Source: Streptomyces sp. Root431 (GTDB lineage Bacteria > Actinomycetota > Actinomycetes > Streptomycetales > Streptomycetaceae). From it: 64,000 bases of DNA. The stretch lies in the NCBI RefSeq assembly GCF_001426585.1, contig NZ_LMEI01000001.1, positions 237,164 through 301,163 on the forward strand. Reading direction: 5' to 3'. This document shows positions 54,275 to 63,610 of the stretch, in pieces; within the stretch, counting starts at the first letter, position 1; each line of letters opens with the position of its first letter. Under the pieces are notes generated by a model. It was not told where the DNA came from and searched no databases. It saw nothing but the letters and a program-made list of their open reading frames with translations. The position numbers and the translations under genes were made by a program.

Positions 54275-55603
54275 CTACGCGTGGTGGGGGCGGAGGCGGG
54301 CGTGGAGGGCGCGGGCGGAGGCGTCGGTGAGGTTGGCGATCTGGTCGACGATGACGCGCTTGCGGGCGCGGTCGTCGCGGGCCGCGTCGAAGGCGGCCCG
54401 GAACTGCGGTTCGAGGCCGTCGGGGGCGCGGACGACGAGGGCCTCGGCGAGTTCGGCGACGACGATGCGCTGGTCGGCGCGGAGGGCCTCCTGCTCGGCG
54501 CGCTGCATCACGTACCGGTCGGCGACGGCCTTGAGGACGGCGCATTCGTTGCGCGCCTCGCGGGGGACGACGAGCTCGGCGCCGTACCGGGTGAGGCGGC
54601 CGGAGCCGAAGGCCTGTCGGGTGGCGCCCTCGGCGGCGAGGCAGAGGCGGCCGATGAGCTGGCTGGTGGCGTCCTTGAGGCGGGCCTGGGCGACGGCCGA
54701 GCCGTCGTAGCCGTGCGGCCACCACTCCTGGTCGATGAGCCGGTCGAGGGCCTCGGCGAGCTCCTGGGGGTCGGTGTCCTCGGGGACGTAGCGGCCGATG
54801 GCGACGGACCAGATGTCGGCGCGCTCGGGCTCGGCGAAGAGCATGTTGGGGTCGATGTGGCCGGCGTGCAGGCCGTCCTCGAAGTCGTGGACGGAGTAGG
54901 CGACGTCGTCGGACCAGTCCATCACCTGGGCCTCGAAGCACTTGCGGTGGGTGGGGGCGCCCTCCCGGATCCATTCGAAGACGGGGAGGTCGTCCTCGTA
55001 CACGCCGAACTTGGGCGAGCCGGGGTCGGTGGGGTGGCCGGCGCGCGGCCAGGGGTACTTGGTGGCGGCGTCGAGGGCCGCCCGGGTGAGGTTGAGCCCG
55101 ACGCTGACGAGCTCGCCGTCCGCGTCCTTCACGAAGCGCTTGGGCTCGATGCGGGTGAGGAGGCGGAGCGACTGGGCGTTCCCCTCGAAGCCGCCGCAGT
55201 CCTTGGCGACGTCGTTGAGCGCCTGCTCGCCGTTGTGCCCGAAGGGCGGGTGGCCCATGTCGTGGGAGAGGCAGGCGGCCTCGACGAGGTCGGGGTCGCA
55301 GCCGAGGGCGGCGCCGAGCTCGCGGCCGACCTGGGCGCACTCCAGGGAGTGGGTGAGCCGGGTGCGGGGGCTGGCGTCCCAGGCGTGGCTGCGGGTGCCG
55401 GGGGTGACGACCTGGGTCTTGCCGGCGAGCCTGCGCAGCGCGGAGGAGTGCAGCACGCGGGCGCGGTCGCGTTGGAAGGCGGTGCGGCCGGGGCGCTTGT
55501 CGGGTTCGGGCGCCCAGCGCTCGGTCGCGGCCCGGTCGTAGCCGGGGGTGTCGGTGGTGTCCGCGCTGCCCTTGGTGTCTTCGGTGCCTTCGATGCCTTC
55601 CAT
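54275..55603 (-). CDS. dgt: Deoxyguanosinetriphosphate triphosphohydrolase-like protein
   Basis: The 442-residue HD-domain hydrolase shows the metal-binding set [35 protein letters not shown] and [16 protein letters not shown], which together give H...HD...D. These enzymes cleave dNTPs to the deoxynucleoside and triphosphate, controlling dNTP pools. The ATG at 55603 begins a 25-residue variable N terminus ([18 protein letters not shown]) before the conserved [20 protein letters not shown]. It lies 36 bp after the sirohydrochlorin chelatase gene on the same strand. Confidence 0.93.
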   Translation of the reverse strand: MEGIEGTEDTKGSADTTDTPGYDRAATERWAPEPDKRPGRTAFQRDRARVLHSSALRRLAGKTQVVTPGTRSHAWDASPRTRLTHSLECAQVGRELGAALGCDPDLVEAACLSHDMGHPPFGHNGEQALNDVAKDCGGFEGNAQSLRLLTRIEPKRFVKDADGELVSVGLNLTRAALDAATKYPWPRAGHPTDPGSPKFGVYEDDLPVFEWIREGAPTHRKCFEAQVMDWSDDVAYSVHDFEDGLHAGHIDPNMLFAEPERADIWSVAIGRYVPEDTDPQELAEALDRLIDQEWWPHGYDGSAVAQARLKDATSQLIGRLCLAAEGATRQAFGSGRLTRYGAELVVPREARNECAVLKAVADRYVMQRAEQEALRADQRIVVAELAEALVVRAPDGLEPQFRAAFDAARDDRARKRVIVDQIANLTDASARALHARLRPHHA

Positions 55604-55638
55604 GCGTCGACGGTAACCGGAGGGACCGACAGAAGAGC

Positions 55639-56559
55639 TCAGATGGCGGCGAGTTCCCTCGCGGGGAGGCGGGTGCGGACCCGGTCGTAGCGGTGGAGGA
55701 CGAGGCGGGCGAGGGCGGGGTGGGCGCCGAGCGGGTCGGCGGCGATCCAGGGGGCGTGGGCGGCGGCGCGGGTCGCGAAGAGGCCGGGGGCGGTGAAGCA
55801 GGAGGCGACGGCGACGCGGTGGCGGCCCCGGGCGGCGAGGGCGCGGACGGCCTCGGGGACGGTGGGCGCGGCGGCGGAGGCGTACGCGGGGAGGACGGGC
55901 ACGCCGCCGAGGCGCTCGCCGAGGAGGGTGGCGATGCGGCGGATCTCGGCGCCGGACCGGGGGTCGCGGGAGCCGGCGGAGGCGAGGACGACGCCGGTGG
56001 CCGGGGAGGTGCCGTCCGCGGGGCTCCAGCCGGCCTGGGCGAGCCGGTCGGCGAGGGCCTCGACGAGGAGGGGGTGGGCGCCGAGCGGCTCGGCGACCCG
56101 GGCCCGGAGGCCGGGCGCGGCGGCGAGGGCGGCGGGGAGGTCGTGGGTGACGTGGTGGCCGGGGGCGAAGAGGAGGGGTACGAGGACGGCGTCCCGGCCT
56201 TCGGCGGCGAGTCCGGCGAGGGTGTCGTCGAGGAGGGGTGCGTTCAGCTCGATGTGGGCGAGGCGCACGTCGAGCCCGGGGCGCAGCTCGCGGACCCGGT
56301 CGAGGAGGCGGCTCAGGGTGGCGCGGGCGCGGGGGTCGCGGCTGCCGTGTCCGACGGCGACGAGGGTCGGGGCGGTTGCCGCGCGGGCGGCGGCGGGCGG
56401 GACGAGGGTGGGGACGTTCATCGGTGGGCGTGCCTCCTCGTCGTGCTTCCGCGGCCGACGGCCGTACGGATGCACGTGGCCGAGCTGGGTCCCGAGCTGC
56501 TCGGTGATCCTGCCGAGCAGCTCGGCGGCGCTGTCGAACGTGCTGTCCGGCTCCGTCAT
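55639..56559 (-). CDS. Sirohydrochlorin chelatase (CbiX-type)
   Basis: The protein has 306 residues with two chelatase half-domains. The first opens [20 protein letters not shown] with the metal-ligand histidine, followed by [20 protein letters not shown]; the second starts [20 protein letters not shown]. It inserts Fe2+ (or Co2+) into sirohydrochlorin; siroheme is the cofactor of nitrite and sulfite reductases, matching the nearby nitrate reductase gene. The 46 residues before M47 (start at 56421) lie outside the family domain; GAGGAGG upstream of M47 makes the shorter start a real alternative. Confidence 0.88.
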   Translation of the reverse strand: MTEPDSTFDSAAELLGRITEQLGTQLGHVHPYGRRPRKHDEEARPPMNVPTLVPPAAARAATAPTLVAVGHGSRDPRARATLSRLLDRVRELRPGLDVRLAHIELNAPLLDDTLAGLAAEGRDAVLVPLLFAPGHHVTHDLPAALAAAPGLRARVAEPLGAHPLLVEALADRLAQAGWSPADGTSPATGVVLASAGSRDPRSGAEIRRIATLLGERLGGVPVLPAYASAAAPTVPEAVRALAARGRHRVAVASCFTAPGLFATRAAAHAPWIAADPLGAHPALARLVLHRYDRVRTRLPARELAAI

Positions 56560-56648
56560 GCACCGATCCTGAAGGCGGCACGTTGCCTGCCCGTTGCGCG
56601 GGGGTCACGACTGGTTGCCATGGCCTCACGCGGGCAGCCCGGACGGTG

Positions 56649-57335
56649 TCAGGCGCCCAGCCAGACCCGCAGCGGGCCGATCTCCTCGAAGCCCGCGGCG
56701 AGTGCGGGAGGCAGGTCGCCGCCGGACTCGTAGCCGACGACGGGGCGGTCGACCGGGGCGGCGGCGAGGGCGCCCGCCCAGATGTGGGACGGGTCGGTGT
56801 CTCCCGTGGCGAAGAGGTTGGTCACGCCGGTGACACCTGCGCTCTCGCTGAGGACCGCGCCTCCGAGGATCCGGCCGTCGGCGGCGTATCCCGCGACGAT
56901 CGTCGTCGCCGGGTCGGCGAGGAGTTCGGGGCGGAAGAGCGCCGCGTCGTCGGCGTCGTCGCCGCTCCAGGCGAGGGCCCAGGCGGAGAGCTCCTCCGGG
57001 GTGCGGACGGGGCGCCAGTCGCCGGTGGCGGCGGGGGCGGGGAGGCCCGCGGGCCGGTGGATCCAGCTCGCCTCGAAGAGCAGCCGGAAGCCCTCGGAGG
57101 CGAGGTCGAGGCGGGCGAAGCTGTCCTTGACGGAGGCTCCGGGGGTGGTCCGGTCGATGCCGGCCAGGACGTCCGCCGCGGTCGCGTCCTCGGTCAGCGT
57201 CACGCCGTCCGGGTAGTAGAGCGGGGTGCGGCGGCCGTTGGTCCAGGCGCGGGGCCCGAAGGTGCCGGGGTGTCCGTGGGCGTGGCACATGGCCTGGCAC
57301 CACTCGGCGTTGTTGCGGACGGCGTCGATGATCAT
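56649..57335 (-). CDS. GNAT-like hypothetical protein
   Basis: The 228-residue protein begins [20 protein letters not shown] and then has two regions. An N-terminal part carries [13 protein letters not shown] and a C-terminal GNAT-like part carries [34 protein letters not shown] and [16 protein letters not shown]. The closing [11 protein letters not shown] matches the end of many acetyltransferases, but the acetyl-CoA pyrophosphate loop is not obvious, so catalytic activity is doubtful. It diverges from the aquaporin gene. Confidence 0.75.
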   Translation of the reverse strand: MIIDAVRNNAEWCQAMCHAHGHPGTFGPRAWTNGRRTPLYYPDGVTLTEDATAADVLAGIDRTTPGASVKDSFARLDLASEGFRLLFEASWIHRPAGLPAPAATGDWRPVRTPEELSAWALAWSGDDADDAALFRPELLADPATTIVAGYAADGRILGGAVLSESAGVTGVTNLFATGDTDPSHIWAGALAAAPVDRPVVGYESGGDLPPALAAGFEEIGPLRVWLGA

Positions 57336-57387
57336 GGGCGGATCGTAGGGGTGCGCCGGGATTCCCGCCTCCCTATTTCTTCCTGCA

Positions 57388-57409
57388 TTCCGTTCTGCGG
57401 AATATATTT
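57388..57409 (+). promoter_or_regulatory. Putative promoter and small inverted repeat before the aquaporin gene
   Basis: TTCCG-N5-CGGAA (57388-57402) abuts a TATATT-like -10 box (57403-57408). Transcription would then start at or just before the ATG at 57416, and there is no ribosome binding site, which suggests a leaderless mRNA. An ArsR-type or other repressor could use the inverted repeat. Confidence 0.4.
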
Positions 57410-57415
57410 TCCACC

Positions 57416-58138
57416 ATGAGAATGTCCCCGCCCGCGCTCCCCCGGCGCGCCGCCGCCGAGTTCATCGGCACCGCCTCCCTCGTCGCCGTCATCGTCGGCT
57501 CCGGCATCCGCGCCGACTCCCTCAGCCAGGACATCGGCGTCCGCCTGCTCGCCAACGCCGCCGCCTCCGCCCTCGGCCTCGGCCTGCTCATCGCCCTCAT
57601 CGGTCCGCTCTCCGGCGCCCACTTCAACCCCGTCGTGACCCTCTCCGAGTGGTGGTCCCGGCGCCCCGGGGGCGGCGGGCGCGAGGTGCTCGCCTACATC
57701 GGCGCCCAGCTCGCGGGCGCGGTCGCCGGCGCCCTGCTCGCCGAGGCCATGTTCGGGCGGGCGCCCGGCGCCTGGGCCACCGAGCCCCGCTCGGCGCTGC
57801 ACCTCCTGCTCGGCGAGGCCGTCGCCACCGCCGGGCTCGTCCTCGTCGTGCAGGGCCTGCGCCACATCGGCCGCCCCGGTCTCGCGCCGGTCGCCGTCGC
57901 GGGCTACATCGGGGCGGCGATCTGGTTCACCTCCTCCGGCTCCTTCGCCAATCCGGCGGCCACCCTCGGCCGCGCCTTCTCCGACTCCTTCACCGGGATC
58001 GCCCCCGGCTCCGTCCCCTCCTACGCCGCCGCGCAGCTGCTCGGCATGCTGCTCGGGATGGTCCTGGCCGGTGTGTTGTACGGAACACGCGGGCCCTCCG
58101 GCGAACCGAAGTCCCCCGATCCGCGTCGGACGGGGTGA
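57416..58138 (+). CDS. Aquaporin / MIP family channel
   Basis: The 240-residue integral membrane protein has six transmembrane helices and both pore-lining NPx motifs: HFNPVVT (first half) and FANPAAT (second half). The first NPA is altered to NPV, seen in some solute-conducting members. AEFIGTASLVAVIVGSGIRA is the classic MIP start. It would carry water or small neutral solutes, possibly arsenite or glycerol. No ribosome binding site precedes the ATG; an in-frame ATG at 57422 is two codons downstream. Confidence 0.9.
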   Translation: MRMSPPALPRRAAAEFIGTASLVAVIVGSGIRADSLSQDIGVRLLANAAASALGLGLLIALIGPLSGAHFNPVVTLSEWWSRRPGGGGREVLAYIGAQLAGAVAGALLAEAMFGRAPGAWATEPRSALHLLLGEAVATAGLVLVVQGLRHIGRPGLAPVAVAGYIGAAIWFTSSGSFANPAATLGRAFSDSFTGIAPGSVPSYAAAQLLGMLLGMVLAGVLYGTRGPSGEPKSPDPRRTG

Positions 58139-58169
58139 CAGCACCACACCCAGCCCTGGAGGTTCCCGC

Positions 58170-58853
58170 ATGCCGGCACGGCCGATCCGGTGGCCCCGCA
58201 CGACGCGGGGCCGTCGCCGCACCGTCCAGGCCCTCATGCTCGGCGCCGTCCTCGCACTCGCCCCGGCGACCTGGATGCACACGGTCGCCGAGCCCCGGCT
58301 GCGGACGACCGCCGACGTGCCCGCCCGGGACGTCGCCGTCGTCTTCGGCGCCGGGCTGTGGAAGGGGCGCCCCACCCCGTACCTCGCGCACCGCCTCGAC
58401 ACGGCCGCCGAGCTGTACCGCACGGGCAAGGTCCGGGTCCTGCTCGTCACCGGGGACAACAGCAGGACCGCGTACGACGAGCCCAGCGCCATGCGCGCCT
58501 ACCTCGCCGAGCGCGGGGTGCCAGAGGAGCGGATCGTCAGCGACTACGCGGGCTTCGACACCTGGGACTCCTGCGTCCGCGCCAAGAAGGTCTTCGGCGT
58601 CGACCGGGCCGTCCTCGTCACCCAGGACTTCCACATCAAGCGGGCCGTCGCCCTGTGCGGCCGGGCGGGCGTCGACGCGTACGGGGTCGGGGTCGCCGAA
58701 CCCCGCGACCGCACCTGGTACTACGGCACCACCCGGGAGCTGTTCGCGGCCGGCAAGGCCTCCCTCGACGCAGCCCTGCGGCCGGATCCGCAGTTCCTCG
58801 GCCCGCGGGAGAAGGGCGTCACCGAGGCGCTGGCCTCACCTCGGAAGCCGTAG
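58170..58853 (+). CDS. SanA/YdcF (DUF218) family envelope protein
   Basis: The 227-residue protein has an N-terminal basic stretch and a membrane anchor (VQALMLGAVLALAPATWMH), then a DUF218 domain: DVAVVFGAGLWKGRPTPYLA, VRVLLVTGDNSRTAYDEPSA, SDYAGFDTWDSCVRAKKVFG and VLVTQDFHIKRAVALCGRAG. SanA of enterobacteria affects vancomycin sensitivity and envelope integrity; the enzymatic activity of the family is unsettled. CTGGAGG precedes the ATG. It lies 31 bp after the aquaporin gene and may be co-transcribed. Confidence 0.9.
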   Translation: MPARPIRWPRTTRGRRRTVQALMLGAVLALAPATWMHTVAEPRLRTTADVPARDVAVVFGAGLWKGRPTPYLAHRLDTAAELYRTGKVRVLLVTGDNSRTAYDEPSAMRAYLAERGVPEERIVSDYAGFDTWDSCVRAKKVFGVDRAVLVTQDFHIKRAVALCGRAGVDAYGVGVAEPRDRTWYYGTTRELFAAGKASLDAALRPDPQFLGPREKGVTEALASPRKP

Positions 58854-58879
58854 GGAACGGAGGGCATGGCACCGCTCCC

Positions 58880-58917
58880 GTAATACGGGGCGCCGCCCCG
58901 CGTAACACGCCTGACCC
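58880..58917 (+). promoter_or_regulatory. Candidate GlnR-type binding site upstream of the nitrate reductase gene
   Basis: GTAAT (58880-58884) and GTAAC (58902-58906) are spaced exactly 22 bp, and GAC follows 11 bp after the second. This matches the a-site/b-site phasing of GlnR boxes (gTnAC-n6-GaAAC), although the b half-sites are weak. Confidence 0.35.
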
Positions 58918-58928
58918 ACGCTGGCGGC

Positions 58929-61013
58929 ATGTCCGACGCCACCGCCGTCCCGACCCACTGCCCCTACTGCGCCCTGCAGTGCGGCATGTCGCTCCGCCCC
59001 ACCGGCTCCCCCGAGCTGCCCGTCGAGGTGGTCGACCGGACCGATTTCCCCGTCAACCGGGGCGCGCTGTGCGGCAAGGGCCGCACCGCCCCCGCCGTAC
59101 TCTCCTCCCGGGTCCGGCTCACCGAGCCCCTGGTCCGATGCCCTGACACGGGGGATCTGCGGCCCGCGACCTGGGAGGAGGCGCTCGCCGCCGTCGCCGA
59201 CGGACTGCGCCGGACCCGCGCCGACCACGGTGCCGATGCCGTGGGGGTCTTCGGCGGCGGCGGGCTCACCAACGAGAAGGCGTACACGCTGGGGAAGTTC
59301 GCCCGGCTCGTCCTCGGGACCTCGCAGATCGACTACAACGGGCGCTTCTGCATGTCGTCCGCCGCCGCCGCGCACGGCAGGGCCTTCGGCCTCGACCGGG
59401 GACTCCCCTTCCCGCTGGAGGACATCCCCCGGACCGGCTGCGTGATCCTCGTCGGCTCCAACCTCGCCGAGACCATGCCGCCCGCCCTGCGCTACCTCAC
59501 CGAGCTGAGGGAGAACGGCGGGAAGCTGATCGTCGTCGACCCGCGCCGCACCCGCACCGCCGAGCAGGCCGACCTCCACCTCGCCCCGCGACCCGGCACC
59601 GACCTCGCGCTCGCCCTCGGCATGCTCCATCTCGTCGTGGCCGAGGGCCGGGTGGACGAGGAGTTCGTAGAGGAGCGCACCACCGGCTGGGCGGCGGCCC
59701 GCGCCGGGGCCATGGCGCACTGGCCCGAGCAGGTCGAGCGGATCACCGGGGTCTCCGTGCCGGAGCTGCGCGAGGCGGTCGCGATGTTCTGCGACGCCGG
59801 CAGCGGCATGGTGCTGACCGCGCGCGGCCCCGAGCAGCAGTCCAAGGGCACGGACACCGTCGGCGCCTGGATCAACCTGTGCCTCGCCACCGGAAGGGCG
59901 GGCCGGCCGCTGAGCGGCTACGGCTGCCTCACCGGCCAGGGCAACGGCCAGGGCGGCCGGGAACACGGCCAGAAGGCCGACCAGCTGCCCGGCTACCGCA
60001 AGCTCGACGACCCGGCCGCCCGCGCGCACGTCGCCGGGGTGTGGGGCGTGGACCCGGATTCGCTGCCGGGGCCGGGGCGGAGTGCGTACGAGCTCCTCGA
60101 CGCGCTCGGCGGCGACGTGAAGGCCCTGCTCCTCATGGGCTCCAACCCGGTCGTCTCCGCGCCCCGCGCCGCGCACGTCGAGGGGCGGCTGCGCTCGCTC
60201 GACTTCCTCGCCGTCGCCGACGTCGTGCTCTCCGAGACCGCCGCCCTCGCCGACGTCGTCCTGCCCGTCACGCAGTGGGCCGAGGAGACCGGGACGATGA
60301 CCAACCTGGAGGGCCGGGTGCTGCTGCGCCGCCGCGCGCTCACCCCGCCGGCCGGGGTCCGCAGCGACCTGGAGGCGCTGCGGGGGCTCGCCGGGCTGCT
60401 CGGCTGGGAGAAGGGTTTCTCCGCCGACCCCGAGGAGGTCTTCGACGAGCTGCGGCGCGCCTCGGCCGGCGGGCCCGCCGACTACGCGGGCATCAGCTAC
60501 CGGCGGATCGAGGAGGAGCAGGGCGTCTTCTGGCCCTGTCCCGACGAGGACCACGGCGGTACGCCCCGGCTCTTCCTCGACCGGTTCGCGACCCCCGACG
60601 GGCGGGCCCGGTTCGTGCCGGTGGTGCACCGGCCGGCGGCGGAGGAGACGGACGCCGAGTACCCGGTGGTCCTCACCACGGGCCGGGTCGTGTCCCAGTA
60701 CCAGTCGGGGGCGCAGACGCGGCGGGTCGCCGAGCTGAACGCGGCGGCGCCCGGGCCCTTCGTGGAGCTCCACCCGCGGCTCGCCGAGCGGCTCGGGGTG
60801 GCCGAGGGCGAGCGGCTCGCGGTGGTCTCGCGGCGCGGGCGGGCCGTCGCGCCGGCCCGGATCACGACGGCGATCCGGCCGGACACCGTCTTCATGCCGT
60901 TCCACTGGGCGGGCGAGGGCCGGGCGAACACGCTGGTCAATCCGGCACTGGACCCGGTCTCCCGGATGCCCGAGTTCAAGGTGTGCGCGGTCCGTCTGGA
61001 ACGGGACGCCTGA
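58929..61013 (+). CDS. nasA: Assimilatory nitrate reductase catalytic subunit (molybdopterin enzyme)
   Basis: The 694-residue molybdopterin oxidoreductase has an N-terminal [4Fe-4S] motif C-x2-C-x3-C...C (HCPYCALQCGM, RGALCGKG). Molybdopterin-binding segments include FGGGGLTNEKAYTLGKFARL, LVGSNLAETMPPALRYL, GYGCLTGQGNGQGGREHGQK and a C-terminal dinucleotide-binding domain with PVVLTTGRVVSQYQSGAQTR. This fits NasA-type nitrate reductase reducing nitrate to nitrite in the cytoplasm. It ends within the convergent GGCT-like gene (38-bp overlap). A formate dehydrogenase-like enzyme is less likely because the GQKADQLPGYRK block fits NasA. Confidence 0.88.
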   Translation: MSDATAVPTHCPYCALQCGMSLRPTGSPELPVEVVDRTDFPVNRGALCGKGRTAPAVLSSRVRLTEPLVRCPDTGDLRPATWEEALAAVADGLRRTRADHGADAVGVFGGGGLTNEKAYTLGKFARLVLGTSQIDYNGRFCMSSAAAAHGRAFGLDRGLPFPLEDIPRTGCVILVGSNLAETMPPALRYLTELRENGGKLIVVDPRRTRTAEQADLHLAPRPGTDLALALGMLHLVVAEGRVDEEFVEERTTGWAAARAGAMAHWPEQVERITGVSVPELREAVAMFCDAGSGMVLTARGPEQQSKGTDTVGAWINLCLATGRAGRPLSGYGCLTGQGNGQGGREHGQKADQLPGYRKLDDPAARAHVAGVWGVDPDSLPGPGRSAYELLDALGGDVKALLLMGSNPVVSAPRAAHVEGRLRSLDFLAVADVVLSETAALADVVLPVTQWAEETGTMTNLEGRVLLRRRALTPPAGVRSDLEALRGLAGLLGWEKGFSADPEEVFDELRRASAGGPADYAGISYRRIEEEQGVFWPCPDEDHGGTPRLFLDRFATPDGRARFVPVVHRPAAEETDAEYPVVLTTGRVVSQYQSGAQTRRVAELNAAAPGPFVELHPRLAERLGVAEGERLAVVSRRGRAVAPARITTAIRPDTVFMPFHWAGEGRANTLVNPALDPVSRMPEFKVCAVRLERDA

Positions 61014-61389
61014 ACCAGTCTCCGGTGGGGATGAGCGGGCCGAGTTCCGTCTCCGGGCTCGCGACGTACGTCCAGGCCCGGACCGTCTCGCCGTCGCGGA
61101 GCCGGACCGTCTCGACGGCGGTCCGCTCGTACCCGGCGTCGCCCTCCATCCGGTCGAGTGCGCCGAGCAGTTCGCCGTACGCCTCGGGCGCCGCCGTCAC
61201 GAGCGTGCCCGTGACCGTGCCCTCCCCCGGCACCGCGTACGGGTAGCCGGGGCCGTCGTGCAGGAGGGCGCCCGGGAGCCTGGCCTCCTCCTCTGCGATC
61301 GTCCGGCCGAGGAGCAGCCGGTCGTGGTTGTACGCGCCGGGGCGCAGCGTCCCGTAGACGAAGAAGGGGAGGGCCGATGGCGCGGTCAC
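60976..61389 (-). CDS. Gamma-glutamylcyclotransferase-like (AIG2/GGCT) protein
   Basis: The 137-residue protein shows the family start LPFFVYGTLRPGAYNHDRLL (YGTLR substrate loop), the GPGYPYAVPGEGTVTGTL strand and the acidic catalytic segment LLGALDRMEGDAGYERTAVE. It would cyclise gamma-glutamyl compounds to 5-oxoproline or act on a related bond. The GTG at 61389 overlaps the cutA stop by 4 bp. Its 3' end runs 38 bp into the antisense nasA end. Confidence 0.85.
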   Translation of the reverse strand: MTAPSALPFFVYGTLRPGAYNHDRLLLGRTIAEEEARLPGALLHDGPGYPYAVPGEGTVTGTLVTAAPEAYGELLGALDRMEGDAGYERTAVETVRLRDGETVRAWTYVASPETELGPLIPTGDWFRRPVPDGPRTP

Positions 61390-61712
61390 GGGTGCGCCAC
61401 CTCCCTGCCGAGCCAGGCCAGGTAGGCGGAGGAGGCCCGGACGACGGGGGTGGCGATGATCTCCGGGGTGTCGTAGTCGTGGGCGGCGAGGAGGTGGTCC
61501 TCCAGGGCCTCGTAGCGGGCTTCGGTGGTCTTGAACACGACCTGCCACTCCTCGGCGGTCTCGATCGCCCGCTGCCAGTGGTAGACGGAGGTGACGGGCC
61601 CGGAGATCTGGGCGCAGGCGGCGAGACGGGCCTCGACGGCGCCGCGCGCGAGCGCCTCGGCCTTCTCGTGGCTGTCGGTGGTCGTGAGGACGGTGAGGGC
61701 GAGAGTGGTCAC
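61386..61712 (-). CDS. cutA: CutA divalent-cation tolerance protein
   Basis: The 108-residue trimeric ferredoxin-like protein has diagnostic TTTDSHEKAEALARGAVEAR, LAACAQISGPVTSVYHWQRA and EWQVVFKTTEARYEALEDHL, then YDTPEIIATPV. CutA proteins are tied to copper and other divalent metal tolerance, with no agreed mechanism. It sits 20 bp after the ABC exporter gene and overlaps the GGCT-like start, so the four genes form one operon. The start is GTG at 61712. Confidence 0.95.
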   Translation of the reverse strand: MTTLALTVLTTTDSHEKAEALARGAVEARLAACAQISGPVTSVYHWQRAIETAEEWQVVFKTTEARYEALEDHLLAAHDYDTPEIIATPVVRASSAYLAWLGREVAHP

Positions 61713-61732
61713 GCCCTCACCGTACTGAGCGT

Positions 61733-63610
61733 TCACGCCGCCGCGAACTGGGCTTCGTACAGCCGGGCGTACGCGCCGCCGGCGGCGAGCAGTTCGTCGT
61801 GGGTGCCCTGTTCGGCGATCGAGCCGCTCTCCATCACCAGGATCACGTCCGCGTCGCGGATCGTGGAGAGCCGGTGGGCGACGACGAAGCTGGTGCGGCC
61901 CGCGCGGAGGGACGACATGGCCTGCTGGACGTGGAGTTCCGTGCGGGTGTCGACGGAGCTGGTGGCCTCGTCGAGGACGAGGATGACCGGCTCGGAGAGG
62001 AAGGCGCGGGCGAGGGTGACGAGCTGCTTCTCGCCGGCGCTGAGGCCTCCCCCGTCCTCGTCGAGGACGGTGTCGTACCCGTCGGGGAGGGTCCGGATGA
62101 AGCGGTCGGCGTGCGCGGCCCGCGCAGCCTCGACGATCCGCTCGCGGGGGACCTCGCCGGGCAGCCCGTAGGCGATGTTGTCGGCGATGGTGCCCCCGAA
62201 GAGCCAGGTGTCCTGGAGGACCATGCCGATGTCCTTCCGCAGGTCCTCGCGGGACATCGTCGCGATGTCCGTGCCGTCCAGGGTGATCCGGCCGCCGGTG
62301 ACCTCGTAGAACCGCATGAGGAGGTTGACGAGGGTCGTCTTGCCGGCGCCCGTGGGGCCGACGATCGCGACGGTCCGGCCGGGCTCCACGGTGAGCGACA
62401 GGTCCTCGACGAGCGGCTTGTCGGCCTCGTAGCGGAAGGCGACCTTCTCGAAGGAGACCCTGCCCTTGACCTGTGCGGGGCGCTCCGGCCGGGCCGGGTC
62501 CGGGGACTCCTCGTCGGCGTCGAGGAGGTCGAAGACCCGCTCGGCGGAGGCCACTCCGGACTGGAGGAGGTTGGCCATGGCGGCGACCTGGTTGATCGGG
62601 CCGTTGAACTCGTACGAGTACTGGATGAAGGCCTGCACGTCGCCGACGGTCAGGGTGCCGCTCGCCACCCGCAGACCGCCGACGACCGCGAGGACGACGT
62701 AGTTGAGGTTGCCGACGAAGGTCAGCGCGGGCTGGATGAAGCCGGAGACGAACTGGGCGCGGAAGCTCGCCCGGTACAGCTCCTCGCCGAGCTCGTCGAA
62801 GCGGTCCACGGCCTCGGCGCGGCGGCCGAAGGCGACGACCTCGGTGTGACCGGTGATCATCTCCTCGACGTGGCTGCCGAGGCGGCCGGTGACCGCCCAC
62901 TGCTTCACGAACTGCGGCTGGGCACGCCGTCCGACGAAGGCGGCGACGGCGACCGAGACGGGCACGGTGGCGAGGGCGACGAGGGCGAGGACCGGGCTGA
63001 TCCAGAACATCATCGCGAGGACCCCGATGAGGGTCAGCAGGGCGCGGGTCATCTGGCTGAAGGTCTGCTGGAGGGTCTGGGTGATGTTGTCGATGTCGTT
63101 CGTGGTGCGGGAGAGGACCTCGCCGCGCTGCTGCCGGTCGAAGTACGTGAGGGGCAGCCGCCCCAGCTTGTGCTGGGCCTGCTCGCGGAGGCGCCGGCCG
63201 GCCCGCTGGACGACGGTGGTGGCGATCCGGAGCTGGATCCAGGTGAAGAGGGACGAGCCGGCGACGACCGCGGCGGAGAGGGCGAGGAGCCGGCCGACGG
63301 CGGCGAAGTCGACCCCGGCCGGGCCGGTGGCGCCGGTGACGACGAGGTCGGTGGCGCGGCCGAGGAGGAGGGGGCTGAGGACGCCGAGGGCGACGGCCGT
63401 GGCGCCGACGGCGAGGACGGCGAGCAGTAAGGCCTTGTCGGGGGCGAGGGTGCGCAGGAGGCGGAGGCCGGAGGCACGGAAGGCGAGGGAGCGTTCGAGG
63501 GCGGGGGTGGGGAGGCCGGGGCCGGGGGTGCGCTGTCGGGGCGGGGGGCCGCTGCGGGCGGGGGCGGCGGAGGATCCGTTCGTCGTGCGGGTGGGCGTCG
63601 CCGTACTCAT
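61733..63610 (-). CDS. ABC exporter, catalytic half (paralogue of 46629-48557)
   Basis: The 625-residue half-transporter has a Pro/Thr/Arg-rich head (residues 1-40), six transmembrane helices and an ATPase with Walker [11 protein letters not shown]-loop MVLQDTW, signature LSAGEKQL, Walker [12 protein letters not shown] and switch AHRLS. It is strikingly similar to the protein encoded at 46629-48557, including [20 protein letters not shown] and VQAFIQYS. A leucine near residue 61 is encoded by TTA (63428-63430), absent in the paralogue, so this copy may be bldA-dependent. The ATG overlaps the upstream gene's stop (63607-63609). Confidence 0.93.
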   Translation of the reverse strand: MSTATPTRTTNGSSAAPARSGPPPRQRTPGPGLPTPALERSLAFRASGLRLLRTLAPDKALLLAVLAVGATAVALGVLSPLLLGRATDLVVTGATGPAGVDFAAVGRLLALSAAVVAGSSLFTWIQLRIATTVVQRAGRRLREQAQHKLGRLPLTYFDRQQRGEVLSRTTNDIDNITQTLQQTFSQMTRALLTLIGVLAMMFWISPVLALVALATVPVSVAVAAFVGRRAQPQFVKQWAVTGRLGSHVEEMITGHTEVVAFGRRAEAVDRFDELGEELYRASFRAQFVSGFIQPALTFVGNLNYVVLAVVGGLRVASGTLTVGDVQAFIQYSYEFNGPINQVAAMANLLQSGVASAERVFDLLDADEESPDPARPERPAQVKGRVSFEKVAFRYEADKPLVEDLSLTVEPGRTVAIVGPTGAGKTTLVNLLMRFYEVTGGRITLDGTDIATMSREDLRKDIGMVLQDTWLFGGTIADNIAYGLPGEVPRERIVEAARAAHADRFIRTLPDGYDTVLDEDGGGLSAGEKQLVTLARAFLSEPVILVLDEATSSVDTRTELHVQQAMSSLRAGRTSFVVAHRLSTIRDADVILVMESGSIAEQGTHDELLAAGGAYARLYEAQFAAA

